Source of the DNA: Phoronis australis
Taxonomy: Eukaryota > Phoronida > Phoronidae
Assembly (NCBI GenBank): GCA_002633005.1
Contig: NMRA01000113.1
Coordinates: forward strand, 207,683-271,682
Reading direction: 5' to 3'
DNA length: 64,000 nt
The first letter of the stretch is position 1. The number at the start of each line of letters is the position of its first letter. The position numbers and the translations under genes are program-made. The notes under the pieces were generated by a model, which was given only the letters and a program-made list of their open reading frames with translations, was not told the DNA's origin and did not search any database. Below, piece after piece: positions 35,901-45,579 of the stretch.

Positions 35901-38900
35901 AACATATATTGGGATATGGAAGGTCTGCTTTTATTCCACAATACAAGGAGACAAAACCTTTTGTTAGTGACTGCACTGCGTGTGGTCTAGCATGGCTGTG
36001 CCCACTTAATTTTAAGAAAATTAATGAAGACCCTGTCCGTGCACTTATTCATGATTAGCATTTGTACAATGTGACTTCCAGTTGAAATGGTGATTGGACA
36101 GGAATGATCAGTCTAAATGGTGATTGGACAGGAATGATCAGTCTAAATGGTGATTGGACAGGAATGATCAGTCTAAATGGTGATTGGACAGGAATGATCG
36201 GTCTAAATGGTGATTGGACAGGAATGATCAGTCTTAACACCATGACTCAATGTGATTTACAATTTGTATTGGCATTGTTTGGCTGTTAGTATTTTTTATG
36301 TGTTAAAATTTGGTTGATTGGTTACTAAAATGTTTTTGTGCGATATGTCCACAGTCGTATGGTTTTTGTATTTTTATGACTGTTTAAGAGTCGGAAGGGG
36401 GGACTGGAAGCAAATGGCTTGGAGTTATGGTTTAGCTGCTAGTCAAACTTCACTGTGTCCTTGATTCTGTTCCAGGAAGTTATTTTGAGTGCTTACAATT
36501 TAGACGAGTTTTGAAGTCCTTTGTGATATGCACACAATGACATCTTGAATTTGACCTAATGTCCAGAACTTGGTTGATTTTATTTTCAAGTTCTTTTAGT
36601 TAGTTGAGTGAGAATGACTTTGATAAACTAAAATTCAGTTTCAGGATATTGTTTTGCATATTCAGTGCTGTAGCGTATTTGGTGATTCCCCATCGTGAGA
36701 TGCTGATGTCACGTATGTGTTAACCTTCTTGTAGAACACCTTTGGTCCAAGAGACGCTGGATCGGTTTGCTGTCAAACCTCGAACTCGGCCTCTGTCGCC
36801 TTCTCTGGTCACTCCACTGTTGTTGAAGCAGGCAAAGCAACCAACGTAGGTAGTGCTCCGTGTTTTGTGAGCACAGTATGGGATTTTGGGACCATGATAA
36901 AAACTCTTCATTGAGACACAGTACGGCAGATAAATTTTTATTTTGTCAACAAAAATAACTTTTCTGGAAAATTTAGTTTACCTTTGGCATGGAATGTATT
37001 GGATAGCTATTACCAACGAAAGAGTATTTAGTAGTATTTTGAGCATTTGCAACAATGTGGTAAGCCTCAGAAAATTAGAAATATGGCAATTTTAGCAATT
37101 ATTTTTGTCCCAAATTGACTAGTTTTTATCATAGATACTACTTGTGTTGTTTGGGGCATTGATGAAGCATCCCTGGCCTTGTTTTTATGCAGTAGAATTA
37201 AGGCGTCGGGTTGGTCTAGCAGTTTACACTTCAGGGATTCAAATGCCAAGTTAGTGATAATGTTCCTTCTCATTTTGTTGTATACACACTCATTTCTCCA
37301 TTGTGCTATGCGTGCTAGAGAGAGGGGAAACGCGACACTCACTCAGACAGGTAATGTTTAAATGGACTGATATGAAATGAAATATAATAATAAATAAATT
37401 TAAATAAGCAAAGTAGCAATTCTTTATGGGCCTGTTAATTTACAAGTACTGATCTTCTAATGTGTTCAATCATTTTCAGTTTCCTCTACTGACAGGCATA
37501 ACTGACAGAACAGTTGACACAATAGTGTATTTCTTGAATGCTTTATGTAAGTACTGGATATTACCTGAATTTCAGGCCACAGAAGTTGAAAGCACAGAAG
37601 CAGTCTGCAAAGCCACCAGTGCATCGGAAGAAACCTTCCGAGTCCAAGGAGGAACGACAGTTTCGCTTGCCTATCTCATTAACTAAAGGTATCTTTCAGC
37701 ACTATTCCAGGAGCCGCGTATCAAAGGCAGCCATGGCGGAGGTGGAGAAAATGTAAGTTGTCTTTTTATGGTAGCTAACATAGGCGGATTTAGGGGGGGG
37801 CCCAGGGGGCCCGGGCCCCCCCCCTTGGCTGCCGCAAAAAAAAATAAAACAGAAAGAGCGTAGGGAAATGGTGAGTTTATTAATTAACCCCGGTATTTAA
37901 AAAAAGATTTAAATGTGTGCAGTTTTAGTGTTGGGGGGGGGCTCAAACCCAATTTCAAGTGTCAAATTCGGAACACGGCGCATTCGTAACGGAACTATGG
38001 CTAAGAGGCTCTCCCGCGATATCCCAGGCGACCGGCAGTGGCGCTGCGCAGTACGACTCCGTTTTCGTCGTCTGCTCCACTGTGCAATGAAGAATTTTAC
38101 TTCATTTTTTAAAGAGAATGGAACCTGAGTGACGATGAAAAAACAGAAGCTGTTGGTAAGATGTGAATTTTAATCGAAGCCTGAGTGAATCACTCAGAAA
38201 CTCGCAATACTCTCTTTGTCAAACCTTATCTTAAGACGATTTCCAAAGCAATCCCGTCATTATTGCCAACACGAAAAACGGATTTGGTCTTTTGGGCATT
38301 TGAAGACTATTTTAAATACGACAAATTTGTTAAGAATTGATGGCGCAAAATATAAAACGTATAGCATTGCGAAAAGAAGTAGGTTTCGCGCGCAAACGCT
38401 GTGGACCATAAACAAGTAGGTCTTTTAGTATAAACGTAGTAGTTAAATCGTGGTGGTGTAGTGGTAACGCACGCGCTCACTAAGCTCCAAGTCGTGAGTT
38501 CGAGTCTTTGGTACGTTCAGTTCAAGTTTTCCTGTTTGACACGTTCTCCGTTTTTTTTTTCTTTTTTTCTTGGATAATACTTCAGGAATCAAGGAAAATG
38601 CTTGATTGTTAGAGGTAAAAACAGAAAAATTTCCTGAGCAGGAGGGGGGAAAACCCCCCCTCCCGACCTCCCCCCATTCGGTGCTATGCGCATCTACAAT
38701 CGTGGTTCAGTTTGCGCAAATGCCTACAGCCGGACAAAATGTTGGGCCCCCCCCTTGTGATATCCTAGATCCGCCACTGGCTAAATACTCTATTACATAT
38801 CAATCCAAAATTTTGTTTCCTGCAGTGATATGAAAGTTTCAGTTACCCTTGTACAATGTAATTCTACCCTCTGAACTCTAATCTTGAGGAAACAAAATAT

Positions 38901-41603
38901 CATCATCCTGACAGGGGGACATGTACACAGTTGATAACATGAATGGGCTTTTTTGGGTTATAGGTGGGATACCATACTACTGCAAATTTTTTTAGTTTGG
39001 GACACAATACGCCGGGCCGGTCAAGTGAAATTTTATTTTGTCAAATTTCTCAACAAAAATAACTTCAGCATGGTTTGTATGGCATAGCCATTACAAAATT
39101 GCATTTGATAAAATTTTGAGCATTTGGAACAATGTGTTAAGCCTCTGAACAACAGAAATATGACACTTTTAGCTGTTATTTTTGTCCCAAATTAAAGAAT
39201 GTTTACTGCACCCATTTCTATAGGCTGTGGTCAAACTAAATCTATTTCCTCCATGACTACACGAAGTGATAATGTACAATTTGTTACAGACTGACCATTG
39301 GTCATAAGTTTTACCGGATAATCAAATAGAACTTCCAATTTCAACTTTCTTTCGCTATTCAACTCTGTTTAATCCCAATACAGGAGTTGCTTGTCAGTCT
39401 GATTAATTGGAAAATAGGCTTTTGCTTGTTTGCGTTGAGTACGGTACCAATTTAGGACACAATATGGTCCACATATAATTTTTTTTTTCATTTTGTAAAA
39501 AAGATATGTACCAAATGAATGCTCATGTTGTTTTTAGATCTATGTCATGTCTAACATCCGATAATCATTCTGAGAAATTCTGGCCATTCATAGCAATGTA
39601 AGAAACCTTTGAAAAATGAAAAAATGTCATCAAACTTTCGCAATCATTTTTGTCCAAAAATTGGCAAGATTTTACCGTATGTCTGGTATTTTCACGATTT
39701 TAATATCAACTTCCGTATTATTTTCTGACAAGCTACATGTCTTTTGCCACACACTACACTTTTTGCAAACACATTTCTGTCATAGCAAAACCTGCTCTCA
39801 ATTAAATTGCTGTTTGTGAAAGGAGTGGGCCTTTAAAGCCCCATGCAGGGACACTGTTTTCGGTTCATGTTTTTGAGTGGATTTCTTAATATGTCGAGTT
39901 GACTTTCTGTAATTGACTGGATAACCCCACAAACCATATGGAGTTCATTGATTGCTCCATCTTAATTTATTCAAGTTTGAAATTTTAATATTGGATTGTC
40001 CTAATTAGGTTTGCAAGTAAAGAATGCTGTTTGAGAAAATCTCGGTTACTGCCGGTGCTGTCGGTTTTGCTTTTCTGTGCTTCAGTTCAGTAGCAACTTA
40101 ATTATGTCTTCACAGGACTGATGTATTCTGGAAGAATTTGAGTGAAGATCTGGTATCATTCTGTAACCATCGCCATGGAGCTGTCACCGTAGATGAGTCA
40201 GACGTAAAACTTCTCATGAAGAGGTCAGTATATGCCCTTGAAAATGAAACCAGTCGACCTTTTGTAAAGCGTAATGTACAGTCAAATCTCACCATTTCAG
40301 AAGCAATTTGCACATGATTTTAACAGTTATTAGGGTGTGAAAACATGTTATAATCCTAATGAAAAACTGGTACAGCATGCGAGTTGGATGCGACAAAGGA
40401 AGTGATAAAGGCATGTAGTATGTTTACGAAACTACAGTAATGAGGGCTATTATCTGTTGTAGAGATGTACGCTTGTAAAGAAGCCATCTGTAGTGAACAG
40501 TTGAAACCAGTATAAGGCAGTAACAGTAGAGAGAGACACTTTTATTTTTTTAAATCACATAAAACATACTTTGTAAGTTATATGACTGGGTGGCCAGCAA
40601 AGGCACGGGCCGTTAATAGGCGACCACCGAGTAACAATAAATTAAACAGATATTAATACTTAAGAAGAACTATATAGATAACAACAGAAAAAATACATCT
40701 ACAATAAAATAAAATACATTGCAAGTTTATTTAAATTAAATGTATTTTACAAAGAATTAAACACAGAGACTATTTATACAAGGAAAACCGCACGGTTAGA
40801 AAAAGCATATGACTAAGATGTAAGACTTTGCACGTACTCTGTACATTCTGTTTTCAAGTCGGAATTTTTCGACTTAACTTTTTCACTACCACACGTGCCT
40901 TTCGACAAGTTATCTGGTCACTGCCCAACACCCTAATTGACGAGTTGGATACTTTTCCATTCTTGACCCTCTTAATTCTAAACTCCATGGGAGATAACTA
41001 CTTTAATGACATCAGCAGACAATGGGATGGCACCTGTACCAAATCCTGAACAAAAGTCATTATTTTCACATTTACTGAAAAATTTTTGGTAAATCTGTCA
41101 AATTACGATCGATGGAATGGTCTCTAAATAGTCGGACTATTTGACTCAAAATTCAAAATGATTGTGATTCAGGATCCGAGTTCTAAGTGTCACTCGGTAG
41201 AGAAGGTATGCACCAGGGTAAGCTGGGTGTGACTTAAAACTAAAGCCCTTCATTGACCGTTGGTACTGATTTTTTTATCTGAAATCTCTGCCTGGCAAAT
41301 ATCTGCCTCAATGTACAATATTAAAATTTCAGTGTGTATCCAACCTCATCTAAGTTTTATAACAAAGCAACTGCGAATAACAATTTTAGAGCATTTTAGT
41401 GATTGCACCCTATGTTATACCTATCCTCAACACTTAAGTGTCATAATGATTTTCTTCAATGTGTTTCTTTTATTTACAGGCAGCGTTTCATAACCAAGAA
41501 CCAGTCAATGTATACTCTGGTAGAGAAACATCTTCCACTGGAGTACCGACAGGAAATCATACCTATGGCTAAATCAGGAAACAAAGTTGTTCCCAAGTAC
41601 TGA
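26723..41603 (+). CDS. CENPT: CENP-T ortholog, inner kinetochore protein (10 coding exons, 569 aa)
   Basis: Coding exons join as 26723-26917, 30528-30738, 31974-32058, 33322-33455, 33902-34008, 34560-35017, 36735-36845, 37576-37752, 40116-40223 and 41480-41603. All introns are GT-AG, phases are consistent, and the total of 1710 nt makes 569 residues (human CENP-T is 561). The C-terminus (about 464-569) is the CENP-T histone fold and ends with the family-typical VEKHLPLEYRQEIIP block. The N-terminus has TPR motifs at Thr8, Thr61 and Thr124, like the CDK-phosphorylated Ndc80-docking sites of CENP-T. The middle is basic and disordered, then acidic (331-350 almost all D/E). In the family the histone fold pairs with CENP-W on centromeric DNA while the N-terminus recruits Ndc80. 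The start ATG has A at -3 and G at +4. Least certain: the exon 5/6 junction and the missing 5' UTR. Confidence 0.92.
28876..30080 (-). repeat. Dispersed CACTAGG-type repeat, minus strand, in CENPT intron 1
   Basis: The right edge GGGTGCATATCAATGCTCCAC...CTTGCTCTTGTTA is the reverse complement of the AAGAGCAACGCAGAGCG head at 1825 and 5246. Inside are complements of the family's CCACTAG-GGC, CATGAAATTTGGCA and ATGGATTTTCATGAA-like blocks. The copy is diverged and interrupted by the MITE at 29229. Confidence 0.55.
29229..29527. mobile_element. ~299-bp MITE of the CAGTGGCGGAT family
   Basis: Left end CGGTGGCGGGTATAGGGG and inverted right end TCCTGGATCTGCCCCTG match the 17051 and 37779 elements. 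The flanks GGCCG and GGCGG are an imperfect 5-bp target duplication. Located in CENPT intron 1. Confidence 0.5.
30528..30738 (+). CDS. CENPT: CENPT coding exon 2 (residues 66-136)
   Basis: Acceptor TATCTCCAG, donor GTTAGT, 211 nt leaving phase 1. It completes motif 2 (IQGFLNV after TPRTL) and contains an Arg/Ser/Thr-rich basic segment and motif 3 (TPRTIIKNFL, Thr124). Confidence 0.88.
31974..32058 (+). CDS. CENPT: CENPT coding exon 3 (residues 136-164)
   Basis: Acceptor CATATTTTAG, donor GTATGT, 85 nt, phase 1 to phase 2. It encodes an acidic Thr/Ser-rich linker with two further TP sites (ETPER, STPSS). Confidence 0.8.
32195..32730 (-). repeat. Dispersed CACTAGG-type repeat fragments, minus strand, in CENPT intron 3
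   Basis: It contains CCCCTAGTGTCATTTTTTGC, CCCTAGTGGCAATTGAGTTT, ATGAAATTTGGCAAATTTCTG and two CATTTCAA...TTGTTGCTCTTGTT-type heads (about 32605-32640 and 32688-32725). All are reverse complements of the family consensus seen at 1825-3365. Confidence 0.5.
33322..33455 (+). CDS. CENPT: CENPT coding exon 4 (residues 164-209)
   Basis: Acceptor CATTTTTCAG, donor GTAAGA, 134 nt, phase 2 to phase 1. It encodes a basic segment with PPTPGS and an RERRNQTSLKSF stretch ahead of AEGVDLI. Another frame is also open here but does not join to the neighbouring exons. Confidence 0.82.
33902..34008 (+). CDS. CENPT: CENPT coding exon 5 (residues 209-244)
   Basis: Acceptor CTTCACAG, 107 nt, ending in phase 0 before GTACAA, a modest donor. 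It encodes an acidic Ser-rich segment (GFSGLESIAEDESEVDRDD). The frame stays open to a TGA at 34036, so a retained-intron end is possible. Confidence 0.72.
34560..35017 (+). CDS. CENPT: CENPT coding exon 6, acidic domain (residues 245-397)
   Basis: 458 nt, phase 0 in, phase 2 out, donor GTATTG. Residues about 331-350 are an almost unbroken Asp/Glu run, flanked by Asp/Gly-rich and Ser/Arg-rich parts. The acceptor TGTAAAAAG has a weak pyrimidine tract, so the exact 5' edge is the least certain boundary of the gene. The GAT/GAG repeats also open a minus-strand Ser-rich frame, which is a shadow. Confidence 0.78.
35158..35174. repeat. Short perfect palindrome in CENPT intron 6
   Basis: GAGGGCGCTGCGCCCTC, 8-bp arms around a single T. 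A second GCGCCCTCTTTTT lies 30 bp downstream. It could be the end of a small transposon. Confidence 0.6.
36085..36234 (+). repeat. 30-bp minisatellite, five copies, in CENPT intron 6
   Basis: Units of AAATGGTGATTGGACAGGAA plus TGATCAGTCT start at 36085, 36115, 36145, 36175 and 36205, with one A/G change in unit 4. Being a multiple of three, the array is open in frames on both strands, which makes chance repetitive peptides. Confidence 0.95.
36735..36845 (+). CDS. CENPT: CENPT coding exon 7 (residues 397-434)
   Basis: Acceptor CCTTCTTGTAG, donor GTAGGT, 111 nt, phase 2 to phase 2. It encodes a Pro/Leu/Arg-rich linker with TPLVQE and a LSPSLVTPLLLK stretch, upstream of the histone fold. Confidence 0.82.
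36890..37145. mobile_element. Decayed TA-type MITE in CENPT intron 7
   Basis: It shares with 38977-39210 the blocks TTTATTTTGTCAACAAAAAT, TTTTGAGCATTTG-AACAATGTG-TAAGCCTC and TTATTTTTGTCCCAAATT. Ends are too diverged to define exactly. Confidence 0.45.
37576..37752 (+). CDS. CENPT: CENPT coding exon 8, histone fold helix 1 (residues 434-493)
   Basis: Acceptor TGAATTTCAG, donor GTAAGT, 177 nt. A Lys/Gln-rich basic tail leads into LPISLTKGIFQHYSRSRVSK and AAMAEVEKM, which align with the first histone-fold helix and loop of CENP-T. Confidence 0.92.
37779..38779. mobile_element. 1.0-kb non-autonomous DNA transposon in CENPT intron 8
   Basis: Left end CATAGGCGGATTTAGGGGGG and inverted right end CCTAGATCCGCCACTG; the complement of the right end starts CAGTGGCGGATCTAGG. 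Long G/C runs lie just inside both ends. Flanking GCTAA repeats (37774-37778 and 38780-38784) form a 5-bp target duplication. The interior has no transposase frame but carries a tRNA-like SINE head at 38446. The superfamily is unresolved. Confidence 0.7.
38446..38518 (+). mobile_element. tRNA-like SINE head with A and B boxes
   Basis: The A box TGGTGTAGTGG (38454-38464) and B box GAGTTCGAGTC (38496-38506) have tRNA-like spacing. A T-run at about 38551-38560 could end Pol III transcription. I could not fold a clean cloverleaf, so a SINE or tRNA pseudogene is likelier than a functional tRNA. Confidence 0.5.
38977..39210. mobile_element. Decayed TA-type MITE in CENPT intron 8
   Basis: The left end TACTGCAAATTTTTTTAGTT then TGGGACACAAT is matched by an inverted right end with complement GCAGTAAACATTCTTTAATT then TGGGACAAAAA. 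It shares internal blocks with 36890-37145. Confidence 0.5.
39442..39677. mobile_element. 236-bp TA-flanked MITE in CENPT intron 8
   Basis: Left end CGGTACCAATTTAGGACACA and inverted right end with complement CGGTAAAATCTTGCCAATTT then TTGGACAAAAATG, each next to TA. The CGGTA start and GGACA core resemble the TIR of the 4.6-kb element at 8849. Confidence 0.5.
40116..40223 (+). CDS. CENPT: CENPT coding exon 9, histone fold helices 2-3 (residues 493-529)
   Basis: Acceptor TCTTCACAG, donor GTCAGT, 108 nt. It encodes VFWKNLSEDLVSFCNHRHG and VTVDESDVKLLMKR, the long central helix, loop and third helix of the fold. Confidence 0.93.
41480..41603 (+). CDS. CENPT: CENPT coding exon 10, C-terminal end (residues 529-569)
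   Basis: Acceptor TTTATTTACAG. The exon encodes the VEKHLPLEYRQEIIP block that is the most recognisable CENP-T signature, then AKSGNKVVPKY and TGA at 41601-41603. Confidence 0.95.
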
Positions 41604-43443
41604 ACAAACAGCTCATGGAGCACGTGCTGTTGTGTCTTACTGACTGGAGAGGCTTGATGTTGATCATATGAAGCTGAATTGAGTCTTCGCCCTAGATATG
41701 CTTTCCAGCACTTTCTGGGCTTAACTCTTATTATTACTCTGCGCCTATCAGCACAGAGTCTCGTTATTCTCGGGTTCTTAATATCTTTTTCTTGTTGTCC
41801 TTTCCGACTTTTTCTGGAGCTTAATAACACTCAAGACGACTCGATTTTCAACTTTGAAACTTTCCAAGTACGCCATCCATAAATGTTTCTAAAATATATA
41901 GGTACAAAGGTCAATTAATTTTCAAAATGTTATTTCTCCTACATTTTGCAAGGAATTCTTTTCAATTTGAGTATACAGGTGTAAGTCTACATGCCAATCA
42001 AATGCATTACTTTTCTAAGTAAATGGGTCATCCAATCACTAAGTTCATTGAGTGCAAAGTTTAGCTAAGATTTTGAGCTAGACACTTCAAATTCACGTAT
42101 CTGATTGGTACATGTAATGAGTTCCAATCCAAATTTCCAGGTCATTTGGTGCAACCATGGGGTCATTAGGTCAAAGGATATCTAAATATCTATTCTACTG
42201 TGGCAACAGTTAAACATCTGTGATTCAGCATGATCCACTTTTTTATTTTCTTTAATGTTTAGTTCTGCTATGGTATACGAGCCACCAGTAAGGTTGTAAA
42301 CTTTCGAAAAAGTCTCACTTGTGCAGTCACTGTCACTTTCTGACAATAATCCTTCTAGTTGTACATTGTTTTTTGCAATATTGAAAAAACAGCATTTTCG
42401 GAGATTTTTCTGTCGTAAAAAGTCATTTACTACTTAAATTTTAATTAGCATTTTAAATTTTAGAAAGAATTTTATATTAGTGTCCAATGAAATTATCCAA
42501 CAAATGAATTATATGAATGAAAGCATTTGAAATAAACCACGCAAATTTTGTGTAAAATTTCATCTTTTCCTAATTATTGAGTTTCTGTGCTTAAGTGATT
42601 TGTACTTGTGATTTGGTGTTTTTAATGCAAGCTATAGTAATGCTTCGTTTCTCTTATCCTGAAAGCAGTAGAGTGGCGTGTCACCTTTGTCAAAGGATAC
42701 TGTAAAACTGTTAGGGACAGGCCTATTCAATTAATGTAGTTGATTAAAAATATGACTACAGTACACACAGAGAATGCGAGCGTCTGTGAAACTATCCAAC
42801 AGAAAACACTTTTGCTTTTAATAAAGTTTGTGTAAACGGAAGACCTGCTACTGAACTATAGGGAGTTGATCAAGTGTAGACATGCTTAGGACTGATTATT
42901 GTACTGCACTTGTCCATCATTGAAAATGCTGTTTGAATATGATAAAAATATTTCTCAAATCAATAGAGTTTTGAAGACAAAAAAATGTGCTTTTGTTGTA
43001 TAATAATTCAATGATTAAGATTCTGAAATTCAGCATACATGTTTTGGTTCAATTTGCATACATTGCCATTATTGGAAGGTGAGTAAATTGCCAAATTTAT
43101 GTGGGTTATTGTATGGTATTCAGTGTTGTCCGTGGCTCAGACCAGTGTGCGAGGGTTCCTGATGAATAATTTTGATCACTATTGAGTGTGCCATACAAAC
43201 TCATATTTTCATAGATCTGAATTCTATAACTGCCTCATTTTGAGACTCAGTGATCCTCTGAGTTAATGCAATAAGATTTGAAAAGTTGTTGATTTATTAC
43301 CTAGGCTTGTGCACAGGATGGAAGGTTAAAATTCTGTCATTTTTCACAAAGTAATAGTGAAGTGAGCAATACATTTCTCCTGGAAGCTGTTTTCTTTACC
43401 TCTAATTACGGAGCATACCAATTGTAAATAGTGTATAAATAAA
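41604..43443 (+). other. CENPT: Probable CENPT 3' UTR
   Basis: No further exon is seen after the stop codon, and the sequence is AT-rich without domain frames. An AATAAA hexamer at 42531 could give a shorter form. The one at 43438 is followed about 25 bp later by a GTGTTTTTATT U/G-rich element and looks stronger, giving a UTR of about 1.85 kb. Confidence 0.5.
43438..43443 (+). terminator. Candidate CENPT polyadenylation signal
   Basis: AATAAA followed by AATGTGTTTTTATT about 25 bp downstream, the expected layout of a cleavage and polyadenylation site. Confidence 0.5.
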
Positions 43444-45266
43444 ACTTAACTGTTCATTAACAAAATGTGTTTTTATTAACAGTGACATAACTGTCCAACA
43501 ATTCATAGTTTACATTACATTCAATAAAGAATTTAAAAATAGCAGTACACCAACCTCTCCACATACATAACTTAACCCAAAATTAATAATGAACTTGTAC
43601 AAGTGAAGGCATGCAGTGTCTTACACTGATTTAAATTACGATGGTGAAGTAGCATTTCATCATCATCATACATGGAATTTCTCTTACAAGATGCAGCAGG
43701 TTCTTATGAAATACACCAGGTCTGTGAAACCTAGGGAAGTAACCACAATCAATTCCAATTACCTGGTTTGGTGAGTTTTGCTGTATATGTAACAAAACAA
43801 GAAAGGAATATGGCATTGGCCAACTTTAATAACACGGTTTGTATTGGCATGGTCATCCAAACGTGTGACAGATACGCCGCTCCAACTGTATGGATTGCTA
43901 TAATACAGAATAAAGTTAACGCACCCTATTAATTATAAAATTGTTGATTTACTCATCTAAATAGCAGGAAACTAAAAAAATAACCTGTACCCTTCATTCA
44001 ACTCCATACCTGCGTGTCGTCTTACAAGAAGGAGAAGGGGTTATATTGTTTTTACAAGATGAACACAGCAACTGGAGTTAATTGTACACACTCAACTAGA
44101 ACATTCAAAACAGACACACTGACAATAAAAAGTGAAGAAGTCTGAGCAGCATCAATTTAATACACCTCCACAAGACCGAGTCTCACAGTTACAATATGCA
44201 CCATTGGAATTTGAGTGGAAATGATGTAGTGGCATATGAAAACCGCTGACTTTTAGTGATAACAGGTTGTCCATGCAGGTCTCACTGAAAACATTTTATT
44301 CACAGTATATGCTTACCAGACACAACACTAAAAAATGTGATGTCTTGCTATAGTACCAAATGGTCACAAACAAAAGGACTAGGTGGAACTGATAAGTGAA
44401 ACTATGTTGATATGGCCCAAATGATTTTATAATTTGTAATAAAAAAACGTTTGTTATGTAGAGGCTGAATTGTATAATTGTTATGGTTATCTCTGTAGAA
44501 TATGTGCCTGTATATACTGACCGTGAGAGTCTTTGGAAAACTGTAAGTTTATGGTTTCAACAATCCAGTGAGCTATTAAATTAATATACTGTAAACGTTC
44601 GGGTTAACGCCCTAGGCAGTTAAATTGGCAAACCCAAAAATTCAGGGATGGGCGGTTAACCAGACATGGGCGCTTAAAAGTGAAATTTCAAGAAATCGTG
44701 GGTGGGCGGTTAACCGGACATCGGCGCTTATTACGACAGACAAGTGCCCTAGGCGGTTAATCTTACCTCATGACCTGAGTCCCCACATGACACACGTAGG
44801 GGAGATTGGGGAAAAACGGCCCACTGAGTAAGACAGCCACCTCCTCAGTTTTGTAGTTTAACAAGAGTGGTGCCAGGTGACTACTACACCGGTTTATTGC
44901 TCGACCAATAGGGGTCATGACCACATAATGGTACGAATCTAGCAGAACTGCAGACGACATAAATTGTGGCAAGAAATATTAGATGCCCTTCGAAGTTAAG
45001 TGAGTCACAACCTCCCTTTTGTAGCATATTTAGAAAATGTAATGTACGTAATAAACTTGATTGTGTGATTATAAGCTTAACAGTGGTGCCTTGTGAATGA
45101 GAAAATGACAACAAATTTAAAATGACCTTGACTTAGTTTTCTCGGTGCATGCTTGAGTGTGGTGATGTCATTGAAGAGTAAGACGGACAGCTGAGTAGTG
45201 GAGTAAGACATCTGACAGGGTGACCATTTTAGATAGCAGAACTAATTTTTAATATTTCATTTTCAG
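43444..45266. other. Intergenic between CENPT and the retroelement cluster
   Basis: No gene is recognised. About 44590-44770 has two direct copies of GGGCGGTTAACCGGACAT-GGCGCTTA with GCCCTAGGC at both ends, probably a small decayed transposon. A 62-codon minus frame at 43631-43816 lacks a signature. Confidence 0.4.
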
Positions 45267-45479
45267 ATAATGCTGTGGAAATATATACAAACATCTTCAA
45301 GAAATGCTTGGGAAAGTGAGGACATGGAGAACACAATCGCCGCAGTGAGAAGGGGAGAGATGGAGTACAAACTGCTGCAAGGCAGTTTGGAGTAACGGTC
45401 GAGAACTACTCTGAAGTGTAGATTTAAAGACCAGAATGTTCAGGTGAAAGGATCCTCCAAAGTTCTTGGTCGTTTTACA
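45267..45479 (+). pseudogene. psq-type helix-turn-helix exon remnant (pogo/CENP-B-like)
   Basis: Bounded by an acceptor-like ATTTTCAG and a strong donor GTAAGTAAT. From ATG 45270 the frame gives a short basic start, then WESEDMENTIAAVRRGEMEY, a KLAARQFGV helix and RTTLK, ending KGSSKVLGRF. This is the pattern of psq/CENP-B-type DNA-binding N-termini of pogo-like transposases and their domesticated relatives. The helix-turn-helix is split by compensating frameshifts around 45385-45405, and a stop falls at 45393, so it is not functional as read. No DDE transposase core follows. Confidence 0.55.
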
Positions 45480-45579
45480 GTAAGTAATAAAACTAATTAT
45501 ATTGAAAAATTAGCCCTTTCTCGTTATTAAAAAGATAACTGAATTTTTGTGTAAAATTCAAGCTGAGAGATCAAGACCC

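Noticed and set aside
36055-36289. Repetitive peptides (MISLNGDWTG on +, LIIPVQSPFR on -)
   Set aside because: Produced by the 30-bp minisatellite in a CENPT intron; not exons.
38446-38518. Functional tRNA gene
   Set aside because: A and B boxes are present but no complete cloverleaf with acceptor pairing was found; it lies inside a transposon, so a SINE or pseudogene is likelier.
45267-45479. A functional link between pogo/CENP-B-like remnants and the neighbouring CENP-T gene
   Set aside because: CENP-B-type domains occur in many pogo copies genome-wide; adjacency alone is not evidence of shared centromere function.
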